Shown here piece after piece: positions 54,750 through 64,000 of a DNA stretch of 64,000 nucleotides (positions are counted from its first letter, which is position 1; every line of letters starts with the position of its first letter). Made by a program: the position numbers and the translations under genes. The DNA is taken from assembly GCF_018687675.1 (NCBI RefSeq), contig NZ_CP061302.1, positions 880,192 to 944,191 of the forward strand, in the 5' to 3' direction. Origin of the DNA: Polynucleobacter sp. MG-Unter2-18 (GTDB taxonomy: Bacteria; Pseudomonadota; Gammaproteobacteria; Burkholderiales; Burkholderiaceae). The notes under the pieces are model-generated. The model searched no databases and was not told where the DNA came from. It worked only from the letters and a program-made list of their open reading frames with translations.

Positions 54750-55232
54750 TCAGGATAGCTTGATTATTTGTTTGCCCAAACACCTACCTTCAAGTAGGTC
54801 AATAAATATCTGAGGCGCATTTTGAAGGTTTTCAGTAATTTTTTCATGTACCGGCATTCCTGCGGCTCCTAGAAGCCAGGTTTCAGAAAAAGGGGGCTGA
54901 GGAATTGGCTTGATCGCTGCACAATTCATGACGGCATGGGTTTGCCATCCCAGCATGCCAATCACTCTATCTCCCGCTTTAAATTGATCCGATTGGGAGT
55001 CAATCACGATTCCAATGCCTTCGCCAATGACAACATCGCCAAGCGACATTGAAGGTGCATAGGATTTGCGCTCACTCATTCTGCCGCGCACATAGGGATC
55101 TAGCGAAAGCCATTGATTTAAAACTAAGACTTGGCCGTTCTTGAGTGGTGCTATATCAGCGTCAATGCATTGAAAGTTATCTTGTGTTACGGTTTGATTT
55201 GGCCTGTTATGCAGAATAATTTTAGTATTCAT
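54750..55232 (-). pseudogene. Internally deleted NADP-dependent oxidoreductase (CurA/YncB family)
   Basis: The 160-residue product matches only the two ends of a family that is normally about 330-340 residues. Residues 1-120 match the N-terminal catalytic part (LDPYVRGRMSE, then VIGEGIGIVIDSQSDQFKAGDRVIG). Residues 130-160 (ENLQNAPQIFIDLLEGRCLGKQ) match the extreme C-terminus. The whole NADPH-binding Rossmann domain between them is missing, with the frame kept at about LGAAGMP/VHEKITE. It cannot bind cofactor and is most likely a non-functional remnant. Confidence 0.75.
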
Positions 55233-55379
55233 TTTTTATTACAAAATTTTCTTCGTATCTAATCATCAGTGCTTAGGAAAGTTGTATTTTTCTAGGGTTT
55301 TTACTGATTAGTAGGGCCGCAACATTTTTTAATTAATGAGCAATTTTGCCACTTACAAGATTCTTTGGAGTATTTATTT

Positions 55380-56861
55380 ATGTCAGCAGTAAATCATATT
55401 AGTTCGTTATTGAAAGATAAAAATCTCCTTAAGGGTGATGCATTTATCGGCGGTAAATGGCTTCAAGCTAAATCTGGCAAAGTTTTCTCAGTAACTAATC
55501 CTGCAACTGGCGAAGAAATTGCTCAGGTTCCCAATCTTGATGTTGCTGATGCACTGAATGCTGTTGCATCAGCCGACAGTGCATTTGCTTTATGGCGGAC
55601 AAAAACTGGCAAGGAGCGTGCTGCGGTTTTGCGTAAGTGGTTTGACTTAATTACAGAGCACACCGAAGATCTTGGGATCATCATGTCTTTGGAGCAAGGT
55701 AAGCCTTTAGCTGAAGCTAAAGGTGAGATTCATTATGGATCCTCTTTTATTGAGTGGTTTGCTGAAGAAGCAAAACGGGTAACCGGGGCCATTCCTAGCT
55801 CAACTTGGGAAGACAAGCGTCTGATGGTTCTCAAGCAACCAATCGGAGTTTGTGTGGCGATCACTCCTTGGAATTTCCCTAGCGCTATGATTACTAGAAA
55901 GGTATCTCCGGCGCTGGCCGCGGGCTGTTCCATTGTTATTAAGCCTGCCGAACAAACACCTTTGTCAGCATTGGCATTGGCTGAACTAGCTTCTCGTGCG
56001 GGAGTTCCTGATGGTGTAATCAATATTTTGACTGCGGATGCCCACAATTCCATCGCAATTGGTAAGGCCCTTTGCGATTCTCAGGTTGTTAAGCATCTCT
56101 CGTTTACTGGATCTACTGAGGTTGGCAAGTTACTGATGATGCAGTGTGCCCCCACAGTAAAAAAGATTGCTCTTGAGCTGGGTGGCCATGCACCATTTAT
56201 TGTTTTTGAAGACGCAAACATCGACAATGCCGTTGCTGGAGCCATGTTTGCAAAGTATCGTAATGCAGGACAAGCTTGTGTTGCGGCCAATCGCTTTTAT
56301 GTGCATAAAAAAGTTCATGATGAATTTGTTGAAAAGTTTTCGGCTGCTACTAAAGGACTCAAAGTGGGGCATGGTTTAGAGTCAGGAGTGACTCAAGGTC
56401 CATTGATTGATGAGCATGCACTTGCTAAAGTCCAGAGGCATATTGCTGATGCAGTTGCTAAGGGAGCAACCTTGGTTACCGGCGGCAAGTCTTCTGAGCG
56501 AGGCGGTACTTTTTTTGAGCCGACCATTTTGGCTAATGTAGGTAATTCCATGTTAGTGGTAACTGAAGAAACCTTTGGACCAGTTGCACCAGTCATTCCT
56601 TTTGAGTCTGATGAGGAGGTGGTAAAACTGGCTAATAACAGTCAATTTGGATTAGCTTCTTATTTCTACAGCCGTGATATTGGTCGAATCTGGAAGGTTG
56701 CTGAGGCTCTGGAGTTTGGTATGGTCGGTGTAAATACAGGCCTCTTTTCAAACGAGGTTGGCCCATTTGGTGGAGTAAAACAATCCGGTCTCGGTAGAGA
56801 AGGTAGTTCTTGGGGTATCGATGAATACCTTGAGATGAAGTATGTCTGTGTAGGTCTATAA
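55380..56861 (+). CDS. gabD: Succinate-semialdehyde dehydrogenase-type aldehyde dehydrogenase
   Basis: The 493-residue NAD(P)-dependent aldehyde dehydrogenase has the catalytic Glu in KKIALELGGHAPFIVF (about residue 265) and Cys in YRNAGQACVAANRFYVH (about 296-312). ITPWNFPSAMITRK is the cofactor loop. Length and sequence match GabD, which oxidises succinate semialdehyde to succinate. ATG 55380 has GGAG ahead. It precedes a Bug-type binding protein in the same direction. The true aldehyde substrate may differ; the cluster does not contain GABA transaminase. Confidence 0.9.
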   Translation: MSAVNHISSLLKDKNLLKGDAFIGGKWLQAKSGKVFSVTNPATGEEIAQVPNLDVADALNAVASADSAFALWRTKTGKERAAVLRKWFDLITEHTEDLGIIMSLEQGKPLAEAKGEIHYGSSFIEWFAEEAKRVTGAIPSSTWEDKRLMVLKQPIGVCVAITPWNFPSAMITRKVSPALAAGCSIVIKPAEQTPLSALALAELASRAGVPDGVINILTADAHNSIAIGKALCDSQVVKHLSFTGSTEVGKLLMMQCAPTVKKIALELGGHAPFIVFEDANIDNAVAGAMFAKYRNAGQACVAANRFYVHKKVHDEFVEKFSAATKGLKVGHGLESGVTQGPLIDEHALAKVQRHIADAVAKGATLVTGGKSSERGGTFFEPTILANVGNSMLVVTEETFGPVAPVIPFESDEEVVKLANNSQFGLASYFYSRDIGRIWKVAEALEFGMVGVNTGLFSNEVGPFGGVKQSGLGREGSSWGIDEYLEMKYVCVGL

Positions 56862-56885
56862 AAAATAAATGGAGGAGACAAAATA

Positions 56886-57893
56886 ATGCATTCCAAGAAA
56901 AAACAAAAAATCGGAATCTTCTTAGGCTGTTTATTTTCTGCAGCGATGTTGTTTAGCCAGAGTTCTTTTGGTCAGACAGCGACCGCTGAAGAGTCATGGC
57001 CTAACAGACCAATTTCAATGATCATCCCATTTCCGCCGGGCGGGGTTGCCACAGTTGTTGGTAGACCCATTGCTGATGGTATGGCTAAAAATCTTGAAAA
57101 GCCCATCATCATGGAGAACAAGCCTGGGGCAGGTGGCGGGATTGGTAATGCCTACGTTGCCAAAGCAAAGCCAGATGGTTACAACGTTTTATTTGCCATG
57201 TCCTCTGTTTCTACCATTCCAGAGACGGATAAGATTGCTGGCAAAACAGCTTCGTACGCAACCAACCAGCTAAGACCGATTGGCCGCATTACTTCCGATC
57301 CATTAGTGATTGTTGTTAAGAGTGATGCACCATGGAAAACCATGACTGAGTTTGTTGCTGATGCTAAAAAGTATCCAGGTAAATACAATTTCAGCTCTTC
57401 AGGTAACTATGGAACTATGCAGTTGCCAATGGAGATGCTTAAAACGAATCAGAATATTTTCGTGGTTCATATTCCCTATGGCGGCGCTGGCCCTGCTGTA
57501 CTGGCTGTTCTCAGTGGAGAGGTTGATATTGTTGCTAGCGGCCCATCAACCGTCGTTCAAAATATCAAAGCTGGAAAACTGAGAGCTTTAGCTCATACCG
57601 GAACAGGCAAGATGGCTGCGCTACCAGATGTTCCTTCTCTCAAGGAGCTTGGAATTCCCGTTGAATACAATCAGTGGACTGGGATTTTTGTGCCGAAGAG
57701 TACGCCTGAGCCGATTGTCAAAAAATATCGTGATGCATTGAGAGTTGCTGTTAACGACAATTCCATCCGCTCAACCATTGGCAATGCTGGCAGCCCTATC
57801 GATTATCTTGATGAGCCTGAATTCCAAATCTTTTGGGATAAGGATATTGCCAAGATGAATGAAGTGGTCAGAAAAATTGGCAAGCTTGATTAA
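56886..57893 (+). CDS. Bug/TctC-family periplasmic binding protein
   Basis: The 335-residue solute-binding protein of the tripartite tricarboxylate transporter family has a signal peptide (about residues 1-31, ending SSFGQTA). The mature part opens with WPNRPISMIIPFPPGGVATVVGR, the family signature, followed by ENKPGAGGGIGNAYVAKAKPDGY. GGAGGA at 56872-56877 is the ribosome site. No TctA/TctB partners are nearby; Bug proteins in this lineage often stand alone. It probably binds a carboxylate related to the catabolic cluster. Confidence 0.9.
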   Translation: MHSKKKQKIGIFLGCLFSAAMLFSQSSFGQTATAEESWPNRPISMIIPFPPGGVATVVGRPIADGMAKNLEKPIIMENKPGAGGGIGNAYVAKAKPDGYNVLFAMSSVSTIPETDKIAGKTASYATNQLRPIGRITSDPLVIVVKSDAPWKTMTEFVADAKKYPGKYNFSSSGNYGTMQLPMEMLKTNQNIFVVHIPYGGAGPAVLAVLSGEVDIVASGPSTVVQNIKAGKLRALAHTGTGKMAALPDVPSLKELGIPVEYNQWTGIFVPKSTPEPIVKKYRDALRVAVNDNSIRSTIGNAGSPIDYLDEPEFQIFWDKDIAKMNEVVRKIGKLD

Positions 57894-59110
57894 ATCGAGC
57901 CATTTTGTCTGAGCAAAACGATATCCTGTGCGCTAAGACCTAGTCTTTCGCGCAGGATCTCATCAGTATGTTGTCCCAATGTTGGAGGTGCCATTCTCAC
58001 TTCTACAGGTGTTTTTGAAAGTCGCATTGGGCTCGCCACTAGTTTCATATTGCCTGCTGTGGGGTGGGGCACATTCATTTGAATATCACGGGCTTTAACC
58101 TGTTCATTTTCAAATACTTCCTGGAAATTATTAATTGGCCCACAGGGAACATTTGCTTTTTCAAGCAAAGATATCCACTCTGCCTTAGTTTTCTTTCTCG
58201 TCATTTCCTCAAGCAGAGGTACCAGCTTTTCGCGGTGCTTTACCCGCATTGGATTCTCGGAGTACAGGGGGTTGTCGGCTAAATGGGCTTCATCGCCCGC
58301 TGTCACAAAATGCCTAAATTGGCCATTATTTCCTGCAGCAACAATCATCCATCCATCTGATGTTGGAAGTGTTTGATAAGGCACTATTGTTGGAGATGCA
58401 TTACCCCAGCGTTTGGGGATTTCATCAGAGCATAAATAGGCGCTAGCCACATTTGCCATGACTGCTATTTGCGTATCAAGAAGGGCCAAGTCAATGTATT
58501 GACCCTCGCCAGTATGGTTTTTATGGGCAATAGCCGCCAAAATCGAGGTGGTGGCGTACATTCCTGTAAAAATATCGGCGATTGCAACCCCAGCTTTTTG
58601 CGGGCTAGCACCCGGAAAGTCGTCCGCTTCACCGGTAACGCTCATGAAGCCCCCCATTCCTTGGACAATAAAGTCATATCCAGGGCGTTTTGCGTAGGGC
58701 CCAAATTGACCGAATCCAGTAATTGAGCAGTAAATCAGATCTGACTTTACTTTTCTCAAGCTCTCGTAATCAAGTCCGTACTTAGCCAATTGCCCAACTT
58801 TGTAGTTTTCAATAACAACATCAGACTCTTTTGCGAGCTGGCGAACGAGATCCTGACCTTCTGGCTTACTAATATCGATGGTGATTGAGCGTTTATTGCG
58901 GTTAATGGATATGAAATACGCACTTTCAGTCGTATCTTTACCATCTTGATCTCTGGCAAAAGGAGGGCCCCAGTGACGTGTATCGTCGCCCTCACCAGGT
59001 TTTTCAACCTTAATGACGTCTGCACCAAGATCGGCAAGGTTTTGTGTGCACCACGGGCCGGCAAGTACACGGCTGAGGTCTAAAACGCGAATATGACTTA
59101 AGGCTCCCAT
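57890..59110 (-). CDS. Class III CoA-transferase (formyl-CoA:oxalate CoA-transferase family)
   Basis: The 406-residue CoA-transferase moves CoA between carboxylic acids. Family marks are VLDLSRVLAGPWCTQNLADLGADVIKVEKPG at the start (shown over residues 9-39), RNKRSITIDI, and the catalytic Asp in GYDFIVQGMGGFMSVTG (about residue 143). The specific acid is not evident. Its stop overlaps that of the convergent binding-protein gene by 3-4 bp. With the MFS, dehydrogenase and binding protein it makes a carboxylate-uptake and activation cluster. Confidence 0.9.
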   Translation of the reverse strand: MGALSHIRVLDLSRVLAGPWCTQNLADLGADVIKVEKPGEGDDTRHWGPPFARDQDGKDTTESAYFISINRNKRSITIDISKPEGQDLVRQLAKESDVVIENYKVGQLAKYGLDYESLRKVKSDLIYCSITGFGQFGPYAKRPGYDFIVQGMGGFMSVTGEADDFPGASPQKAGVAIADIFTGMYATTSILAAIAHKNHTGEGQYIDLALLDTQIAVMANVASAYLCSDEIPKRWGNASPTIVPYQTLPTSDGWMIVAAGNNGQFRHFVTAGDEAHLADNPLYSENPMRVKHREKLVPLLEEMTRKKTKAEWISLLEKANVPCGPINNFQEVFENEQVKARDIQMNVPHPTAGNMKLVASPMRLSKTPVEVRMAPPTLGQHTDEILRERLGLSAQDIVLLRQNGSI

Positions 59111-59188
59111 CCTGCAATTTTGGCATGAAAAAAAGGGTAATTCAGGAAAATTCAGGTTTTCGTTCAGACATGACTACAATTTGCGCGC

Positions 59189-61177
59189 ATGGCTACCCGT
59201 AAAACATCTGAATACAGCGAATCATCGATTCAAGTCCTAAAAGGGCTCGAACCCGTCCGTCAGCGGCCGGGAATGTACACCCGCACTGATAACCCATTGC
59301 ACATTATTCAGGAGGTGTTAGATAACGCTTCTGACGAGGCATTAGGTGGATTTGGCAAGCAAATCATTGTGACTTTGCATACCGATAGTAGTGTGAGCGT
59401 CGAGGATGATGGTCGCGGCATTCCAGTGGGTATTCATCCGACTGAGAAGCTCCCAGTAGTCGAAATCGTCTTCACCCAACTCCATGCTGGCGGTAAATTC
59501 GAAAAAGGCACTGGTGGTGCCTATGCCTTCTCTGGTGGTTTGCATGGTGTTGGTGTCTCTGTGACTAATGCCCTATCCAAAAGGCTGGAAGTCACGGTAT
59601 GGCGTGAGGGTCAGGTCTCTACATTGACCTTTGCTGATGGCAAGGTCATTGAAAAGCTTAAAACCAGTGCCGCTGGCAAAGAGGATAAATCGCACGGTAC
59701 ACGGGTACGGGCATGGCCTGATGGCAAGTATTTTGATAGTGCAGCCATTCCCATGCCTGAACTGATTCGCTTGTTGCGCTCTAAGGCAGTCTTATTGCCA
59801 GGCGTAAAAGTGACCCTGATTCAAGAAAAGTCTGGCGAGAGCCAAACTTGGCAATATGCCCAAGGCTTGCGCGGCTACTTAAATGAAGCGATGGCGCAAG
59901 CAGGTCACGGAGCGGAAGTCATTCCTCCATTTGAAGGTGAGCAATACGCTACTGGAAACGGAGATGATGACTCCTTTGCTGAAGGCGAGGGCGCAGCCTG
60001 GGTTGTGACCTGGACTGAAGATGGTGCACCTGTGCGTGAGAGTTATGTGAACTTGATTCCGACTCCTGCAGGTGGCACGCACGAAAGCGGACTACGTGAA
60101 GGCCTTTTTAATGCGGTCAAAGGTTTTATTGAGATGCATGCTTTGCAACCCAAAGGCGTGAAGCTCATGCCTGAGGACGTCTTTGCGCGCGCCTCATTTA
60201 TTTTGTCTGCCAAGGTCTTGGATCCACAATTTCAGGGACAAATTAAAGAGCGTCTGAACTCTAGAGATGCAGTGCGCTTGGTTTCAGGTTATGCTAAATC
60301 TGCATTGGAGCTTTGGCTTAACGAACATGTGGATTACGGTCGCAAATTAGCGGACTTAGTGATTAAGCAAGCCCAAGCTAGAACCCGTGCGGGCCAAAAA
60401 GTTGAGAAGAAAAAATCTTCTGGTGTGGCAGTTCTCCCTGGAAAACTTACCGATTGCGAAAGCCAAGACATTAGCCTCAATGAAATTTTCCTGGTTGAGG
60501 GAGACTCAGCAGGCGGCTCAGCCAAGATGGGGCGTAATAAAGAGTACCAAGCGATTCTGCCTTTGCGCGGTAAGGTTCTCAATACTTGGGAAGCCGAGCG
60601 CGATCGCTTATTTGCGAACAATGAAGTGCATGACATTGCGGTTGCCATTGGCGTGGATCCACATGGTGCTAACGACACGCCCGATCTATCGAATTTGCGT
60701 TATGGCAAGGTCTGCATATTGTCTGATGCGGACGTCGATGGCGCGCATATTCAGGTATTGCTGCTCACCTTGTTCTACAAGCATTTTCCTAAGTTAATTG
60801 AACTGGGGCATATTCATATTTCTCGGCCACCATTATTTAGAGTGGATGCGCCAGCGCGCGGTAAAAAACCGGCACAAAAGATTTATGCACTCGATGCCAG
60901 CGAACTGCAAGCAATTGAAGATAAGTTACGTAAAGACGGCGTCAAAGAGTCAGCTTGGCAAATTTCTCGCTTTAAAGGTTTAGGTGAGATGAGTGCCGAA
61001 CAATTGTGGGATACCACCCTCAATCCTGATACGCGCCGCCTCTTACCGGTGACCTTGGGCGCATGGACAGAAGATGAAACAATTAAAACAATGGATATGT
61101 TGATGGGTAAATCCGAATCCGGGGCGCGTCGTGATTGGTTAGAAGAGCGCGGCAACGAAGTTGAGGCGGACATCTGA
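59189..61177 (+). CDS. parE: DNA topoisomerase IV subunit B
   Basis: The 662-residue ATPase subunit of topoisomerase IV works with ParC to unlink daughter chromosomes. The GHKL ATPase motifs are [25 protein letters not shown] and [15 protein letters not shown]. The TOPRIM domain carries [19 protein letters not shown] and [15 protein letters not shown]. Length (662 rather than about 800) and the absence of a GyrB-type insert mark ParE. It shares a base with parC (TGATG), so the two are coupled. Confidence 0.95.
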   Translation: MATRKTSEYSESSIQVLKGLEPVRQRPGMYTRTDNPLHIIQEVLDNASDEALGGFGKQIIVTLHTDSSVSVEDDGRGIPVGIHPTEKLPVVEIVFTQLHAGGKFEKGTGGAYAFSGGLHGVGVSVTNALSKRLEVTVWREGQVSTLTFADGKVIEKLKTSAAGKEDKSHGTRVRAWPDGKYFDSAAIPMPELIRLLRSKAVLLPGVKVTLIQEKSGESQTWQYAQGLRGYLNEAMAQAGHGAEVIPPFEGEQYATGNGDDDSFAEGEGAAWVVTWTEDGAPVRESYVNLIPTPAGGTHESGLREGLFNAVKGFIEMHALQPKGVKLMPEDVFARASFILSAKVLDPQFQGQIKERLNSRDAVRLVSGYAKSALELWLNEHVDYGRKLADLVIKQAQARTRAGQKVEKKKSSGVAVLPGKLTDCESQDISLNEIFLVEGDSAGGSAKMGRNKEYQAILPLRGKVLNTWEAERDRLFANNEVHDIAVAIGVDPHGANDTPDLSNLRYGKVCILSDADVDGAHIQVLLLTLFYKHFPKLIELGHIHISRPPLFRVDAPARGKKPAQKIYALDASELQAIEDKLRKDGVKESAWQISRFKGLGEMSAEQLWDTTLNPDTRRLLPVTLGAWTEDETIKTMDMLMGKSESGARRDWLEERGNEVEADI

Positions 61178-63624
61178 TGGCGATTAAAAAAACTCCAGGT
61201 AGTAATAAACCAGCTGAGCAAGCAGATTTGTTTGATGGTGAGCCAATTGAAATGAATATCGTAGAAGTAGATAAGCCGATTGCAGCTCAGGTGGGCGGAC
61301 CGAATGATCCGCATGATCCCAAAAAGATTGAGCTCAATGAGGATGACAAAGACAGCCTAACGCTAGCCGTCTACGCTGAACGTGCCTACTTAGATTACGC
61401 CATTAGCGTTGTCAAAGGCCGTGCACTACCGGATGTATCCGATGGTCAAAAGCCAGTTCAACGCCGCATTCTGTTTTCGATGAGCGAGATGGGCTTGCGC
61501 GCTGATGCTAAGCCTGTAAAGAGTGCGCGTGTGGTTGGTGATGTCCTGGGTAAATTCCATCCACATGGCGATCAATCGGCTTATGACGCATTAGTACGTC
61601 TCGCCCAGAGCTTCTCATTACGTTATCCATTAATTGATGGACAAGGTAACTTTGGTTCACGTGATGGTGATGGTGCAGCAGCAATGCGTTATACCGAAGC
61701 ACGTTTGACTAAGATTGCCGGTTTGTTGCTGAGCGAGATTGATGAAGGTACGGTAGATTTTGCACCGAACTACGATGGATCGTTCCAAGAGCCGAAGTTA
61801 TTGCCGGCACGCTTACCCTTTGTTTTATTGAACGGTGCATCAGGTATCGCGGTCGGTATGGCTACAGAGATTCCTTCACACAATTTACGGGAAGTAGCCA
61901 GCGCAGCCATTGCCTTGATGAAGTCTCCAAAAATGAGCACGTCAGAGTTGCTTGAAATTATTCCTGGTCCAGACTATCCAGGAGGCGGCCAAATTATTTC
62001 TTCTCCAGCAGAGATCACGCAGATTTATGAAGCGGGTCGTGGAAGTCTAAAAGTGCGTGCGCGCTGGTCTGTTGAGGAATTGGCTCGTGGCCAGTGGCAA
62101 ATTGTGGTCAATGAACTGCCACCATCAACTTCATCGCAGCGCGTATTGCAAGAGATTGAAGAGATTACCAATCCTAAAGTGAAGGTTGGTAAGAAGACTT
62201 TAACTCCAGAGCAAAGTAATCTCAAATCCACCATCTTGAATGTCCTTGATGGCGTCCGTGATGAGTCGAGCAAAGACGCAGCTGTTCGCTTGGTATTTGA
62301 GCCCAAGAGCAAAAATATTGATGTCAATGAGTTTGCCAACTTACTGCTAGCTCACACATCACTTGAATCCAATGCGCCAATGAACTTGGTCATGATTGGT
62401 ACCGATGGTCGTCCACGTCAAAAAGGCCTTAAAGAAATTATTTCTGAGTGGATTTCTTTCAGGGTCGGCACGGTTACACGGCGCACTCAACATCGCTTAG
62501 GCAAAGTGAATGATCGGATGCATATTTTGGAAGGGCGCTTAATCGTTCTTCTGAATATTGATAAGGTCATTAAGATCATTCGCAATAGCGATGAACCTAA
62601 AGCTGATCTCATAAAAGAGTTCAAGCTGAGTGATCGTCAAGCAGAAGATATCTTAGACATCCGCTTGCGTCAGTTAGCCCGCCTTGAGGGTATTAAGATT
62701 GAGCAAGAGTTAAAAGAGCTTAAGTCTGAGCGTGATGACCTTGAAGGTTTATTGCAGAGCGATACTGTTTTACGCAAACGCATCATCAAAGAAATCGAAT
62801 CCGACATGAAGGATTTTGGTGACGATCGCCGCACTCTGATTCAGGAAGATAAGCGTGCTGTAGCTGAGACTAAGGTATTAGACGAGCCTGTCACCGTGAT
62901 TGTGTCGCAAAAAGGTTGGGTGCGCGTTCGTCAAGGTCATGAGCATGATGCAACGCAGTTTGCCTTTAAAGCTGGTGATGCTTTGTATGGCACATTCGAG
63001 TGCCGCACCGTTGATGTGATGCAAGGATTTGGTAGTGATGGTCGCGTCTATACCGTTCCCGTAAGTGAGTTGCCTGGCGCACGTGGTGATGGCTCGCCAT
63101 TAACCAGTTTTGTGAACTTAGCTGCTGGATCACAAATGGTTGCCTACTATGCTGGTCAACCCGATGATCTTGTGTTGATTTCTACTAGATCAGGCAACGG
63201 CTTCCTGGCAAACGTAGCAGACATGTCTACCCGCAATAAGGCTGGTAAATCATTTGTTGGTATCGACAGCAAATTTCCAGGTGGTGATGCCCCTCTGGGA
63301 GCCGCTAAGGTCATGGCAGGTATGAAGCAGGTAGCTTGCTTGTCTGAAAGCTCTAAGTTATTAGTGTTCCCGCTCGATGAGCTGAAGCGCTTACCGACTG
63401 GTGGTAAAGGTGTCATTCTGATGGGCTTGGATGATAAAGAGAAGCTGGCTTCTGCCATTGCGGTTGGACCTGACGGCGCTACGTACTCCGGTGCGGGTCG
63501 CGCTGGTAAGCCAACGGAGTTAAGTCTCGATGCGAAAACCTTGAAGTCGTTTGCAGGTAATCGTGCCCGTAAAGGTCACTTCGTAGAGCCCCGACTCAAG
63601 GACGGAAAACTCAAAGCAAACTAA
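61177..63624 (+). CDS. parC: DNA topoisomerase IV subunit A
   Basis: The 815-residue breakage-reunion subunit has catalytic Tyr in [15 protein letters not shown] (about residue 170) and the quinolone-resistance region [25 protein letters not shown] near residue 125, with the usual residues. A 50-residue N-terminal extension ([13 protein letters not shown]) precedes the family start. The C-terminal domain is a blade-type repeat without the GyrA box QRRGGKG, which fits ParC. A terminator follows. Confidence 0.95.
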   Translation: MAIKKTPGSNKPAEQADLFDGEPIEMNIVEVDKPIAAQVGGPNDPHDPKKIELNEDDKDSLTLAVYAERAYLDYAISVVKGRALPDVSDGQKPVQRRILFSMSEMGLRADAKPVKSARVVGDVLGKFHPHGDQSAYDALVRLAQSFSLRYPLIDGQGNFGSRDGDGAAAMRYTEARLTKIAGLLLSEIDEGTVDFAPNYDGSFQEPKLLPARLPFVLLNGASGIAVGMATEIPSHNLREVASAAIALMKSPKMSTSELLEIIPGPDYPGGGQIISSPAEITQIYEAGRGSLKVRARWSVEELARGQWQIVVNELPPSTSSQRVLQEIEEITNPKVKVGKKTLTPEQSNLKSTILNVLDGVRDESSKDAAVRLVFEPKSKNIDVNEFANLLLAHTSLESNAPMNLVMIGTDGRPRQKGLKEIISEWISFRVGTVTRRTQHRLGKVNDRMHILEGRLIVLLNIDKVIKIIRNSDEPKADLIKEFKLSDRQAEDILDIRLRQLARLEGIKIEQELKELKSERDDLEGLLQSDTVLRKRIIKEIESDMKDFGDDRRTLIQEDKRAVAETKVLDEPVTVIVSQKGWVRVRQGHEHDATQFAFKAGDALYGTFECRTVDVMQGFGSDGRVYTVPVSELPGARGDGSPLTSFVNLAAGSQMVAYYAGQPDDLVLISTRSGNGFLANVADMSTRNKAGKSFVGIDSKFPGGDAPLGAAKVMAGMKQVACLSESSKLLVFPLDELKRLPTGGKGVILMGLDDKEKLASAIAVGPDGATYSGAGRAGKPTELSLDAKTLKSFAGNRARKGHFVEPRLKDGKLKAN

Positions 63625-63650
63625 GAAGCTAAGCTAGTTTTGCTAAATTA

Positions 63651-63680
63651 AAAAACCCGGTCATGATTGATCGGGTTTTT
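63651..63680. terminator. Rho-independent terminator between parC and xdhC-like gene
   Basis: AAAAACCCGGTC (63651-63662) pairs with GATCGGGTTTTT (63669-63680), with one G-T pair and a 6-base loop. A/T tracts flank it, so it works for both convergent genes. Confidence 0.88.
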
Positions 63681-63689
63681 TATTGGCGC

Positions 63690-64000
63690 TTAAACCTTCT
63701 GAGGTATTGGTACGCCGTACTTGACGGCAATCACTTCAGCCAAGATGGATACGGCGATCTCGGGCGGAGTCAATGCGCCAATAAATAAACCAACGGGTCC
63801 GTGAAGACGTTCAACTTGTTCCTGCGTCACATCAAATTCCAGTAAACGGGCTTTCCGTTTCTGAGTATTGATTCTGCTACCCAGTGCTCCCACATAAAAA
63901 GCGGGAGACTTCAATGCCTCCATCAAGGCCATGTCATCCAGTTTGGGATCATGCGTTAAGGCAACAACCGCCGTATGGGAGTCAACCCCAATTTCTAGCA
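63690..64000 (-). CDS. XdhC/CoxI-family protein, C-terminal part (cut by window edge)
   Basis: At least 103 residues of the C-terminal Rossmann domain are present: TAVVALTHDPKLDDMALMEA, then FYVGALGSRINTQKRK and GPVGLFIGALTPPEIAVSI. XdhC-family proteins bind molybdenum cofactor and insert it (often after sulfuration) into xanthine-dehydrogenase-type enzymes. The frame is open to base 64000, so the N-terminus and the start lie beyond the window. An ATG at 63932 within the conserved domain is not the start. Confidence 0.88.
   Translation of the reverse strand, partial: LEIGVDSHTAVVALTHDPKLDDMALMEALKSPAFYVGALGSRINTQKRKARLLEFDVTQEQVERLHGPVGLFIGALTPPEIAVSILAEVIAVKYGVPIPQKV

Noticed and set aside
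60387-60797. 136-residue alternative frame inside parE
   Set aside because: It coincides with the conserved TOPRIM region of parE in the correct frame.

Overview
The window looks like a piece of a Polynucleobacter-type chromosome (Burkholderiaceae, Betaproteobacteria). The genus call is an inference. It rests on moderate-to-low GC, compact gene packing, betaproteobacterial gene forms (a 951-residue SucA with a structured leader, ParE/ParC, a ThiE with a long N-terminal extension, Bug-family binding proteins) and the gene order odhA-odhB-lpdA-zapE-PHP-trpS-methyltransferase-dapA-bamC.

Positions 1 to about 9620 are the right-hand part of an integrative element. It ends at a 24-bp copy of the 3' end of a tRNA-Pro gene, and a tyrosine integrase points inward beside that end. 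Its cargo includes a serine recombinase cut by the window edge, a membrane-anchored NERD protein with two small membrane proteins, and a tightly overlapping plus-strand operon. That operon encodes a Sel1-repeat protein, several unknown membrane and small charged proteins, an HNH-HIT fusion protein and a lipoprotein. A short reverse operon follows the integrase. Most of this cargo has no function I can name, so it is the best place in the window to look for an undescribed system.

From 9.6 to 35.9 kb the content is core: a hotdog thioesterase, an H-NS-like protein, an HTH/receiver-like regulator, the 2-oxoglutarate dehydrogenase operon with a probable sucA RNA leader, zapE, a PHP nuclease, trpS, dapA, bamC, a RoxA-like oxygenase, an FKBP isomerase, cysE, trmJ, suhB, lpxH, ppiB, cysS, an AlkA-type glycosylase, accA, tilS, lysC and tRNA-Ser(GCU).

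From 35.9 to 45.8 kb there is an amidase, a small accessory cluster of zinc-ribbon proteins (HTH and Smr-like), an ElaB/YqjD-type envelope operon, apt divergent from a nucleosidase, fadD, an outer-membrane transporter-like protein and a U32 (TrhP/YegQ) protein. From 45.8 to 53.3 kb lies the thiamine locus: thiD, then thiC-thiO-thiS-thiG-thiE in the opposite direction behind a TPP riboswitch. A Nudix protein follows, then a stretch with two perfect inverted DnaA boxes next to tRNA-Arg(CCU).

From 53.3 to 59.1 kb is a catabolic cluster: an MFS carrier, an internally deleted NADP oxidoreductase, a succinate-semialdehyde-type dehydrogenase, a Bug/TctC binding protein and a class III CoA-transferase. 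The window closes with parE-parC and the C-terminal part of an XdhC-family protein.
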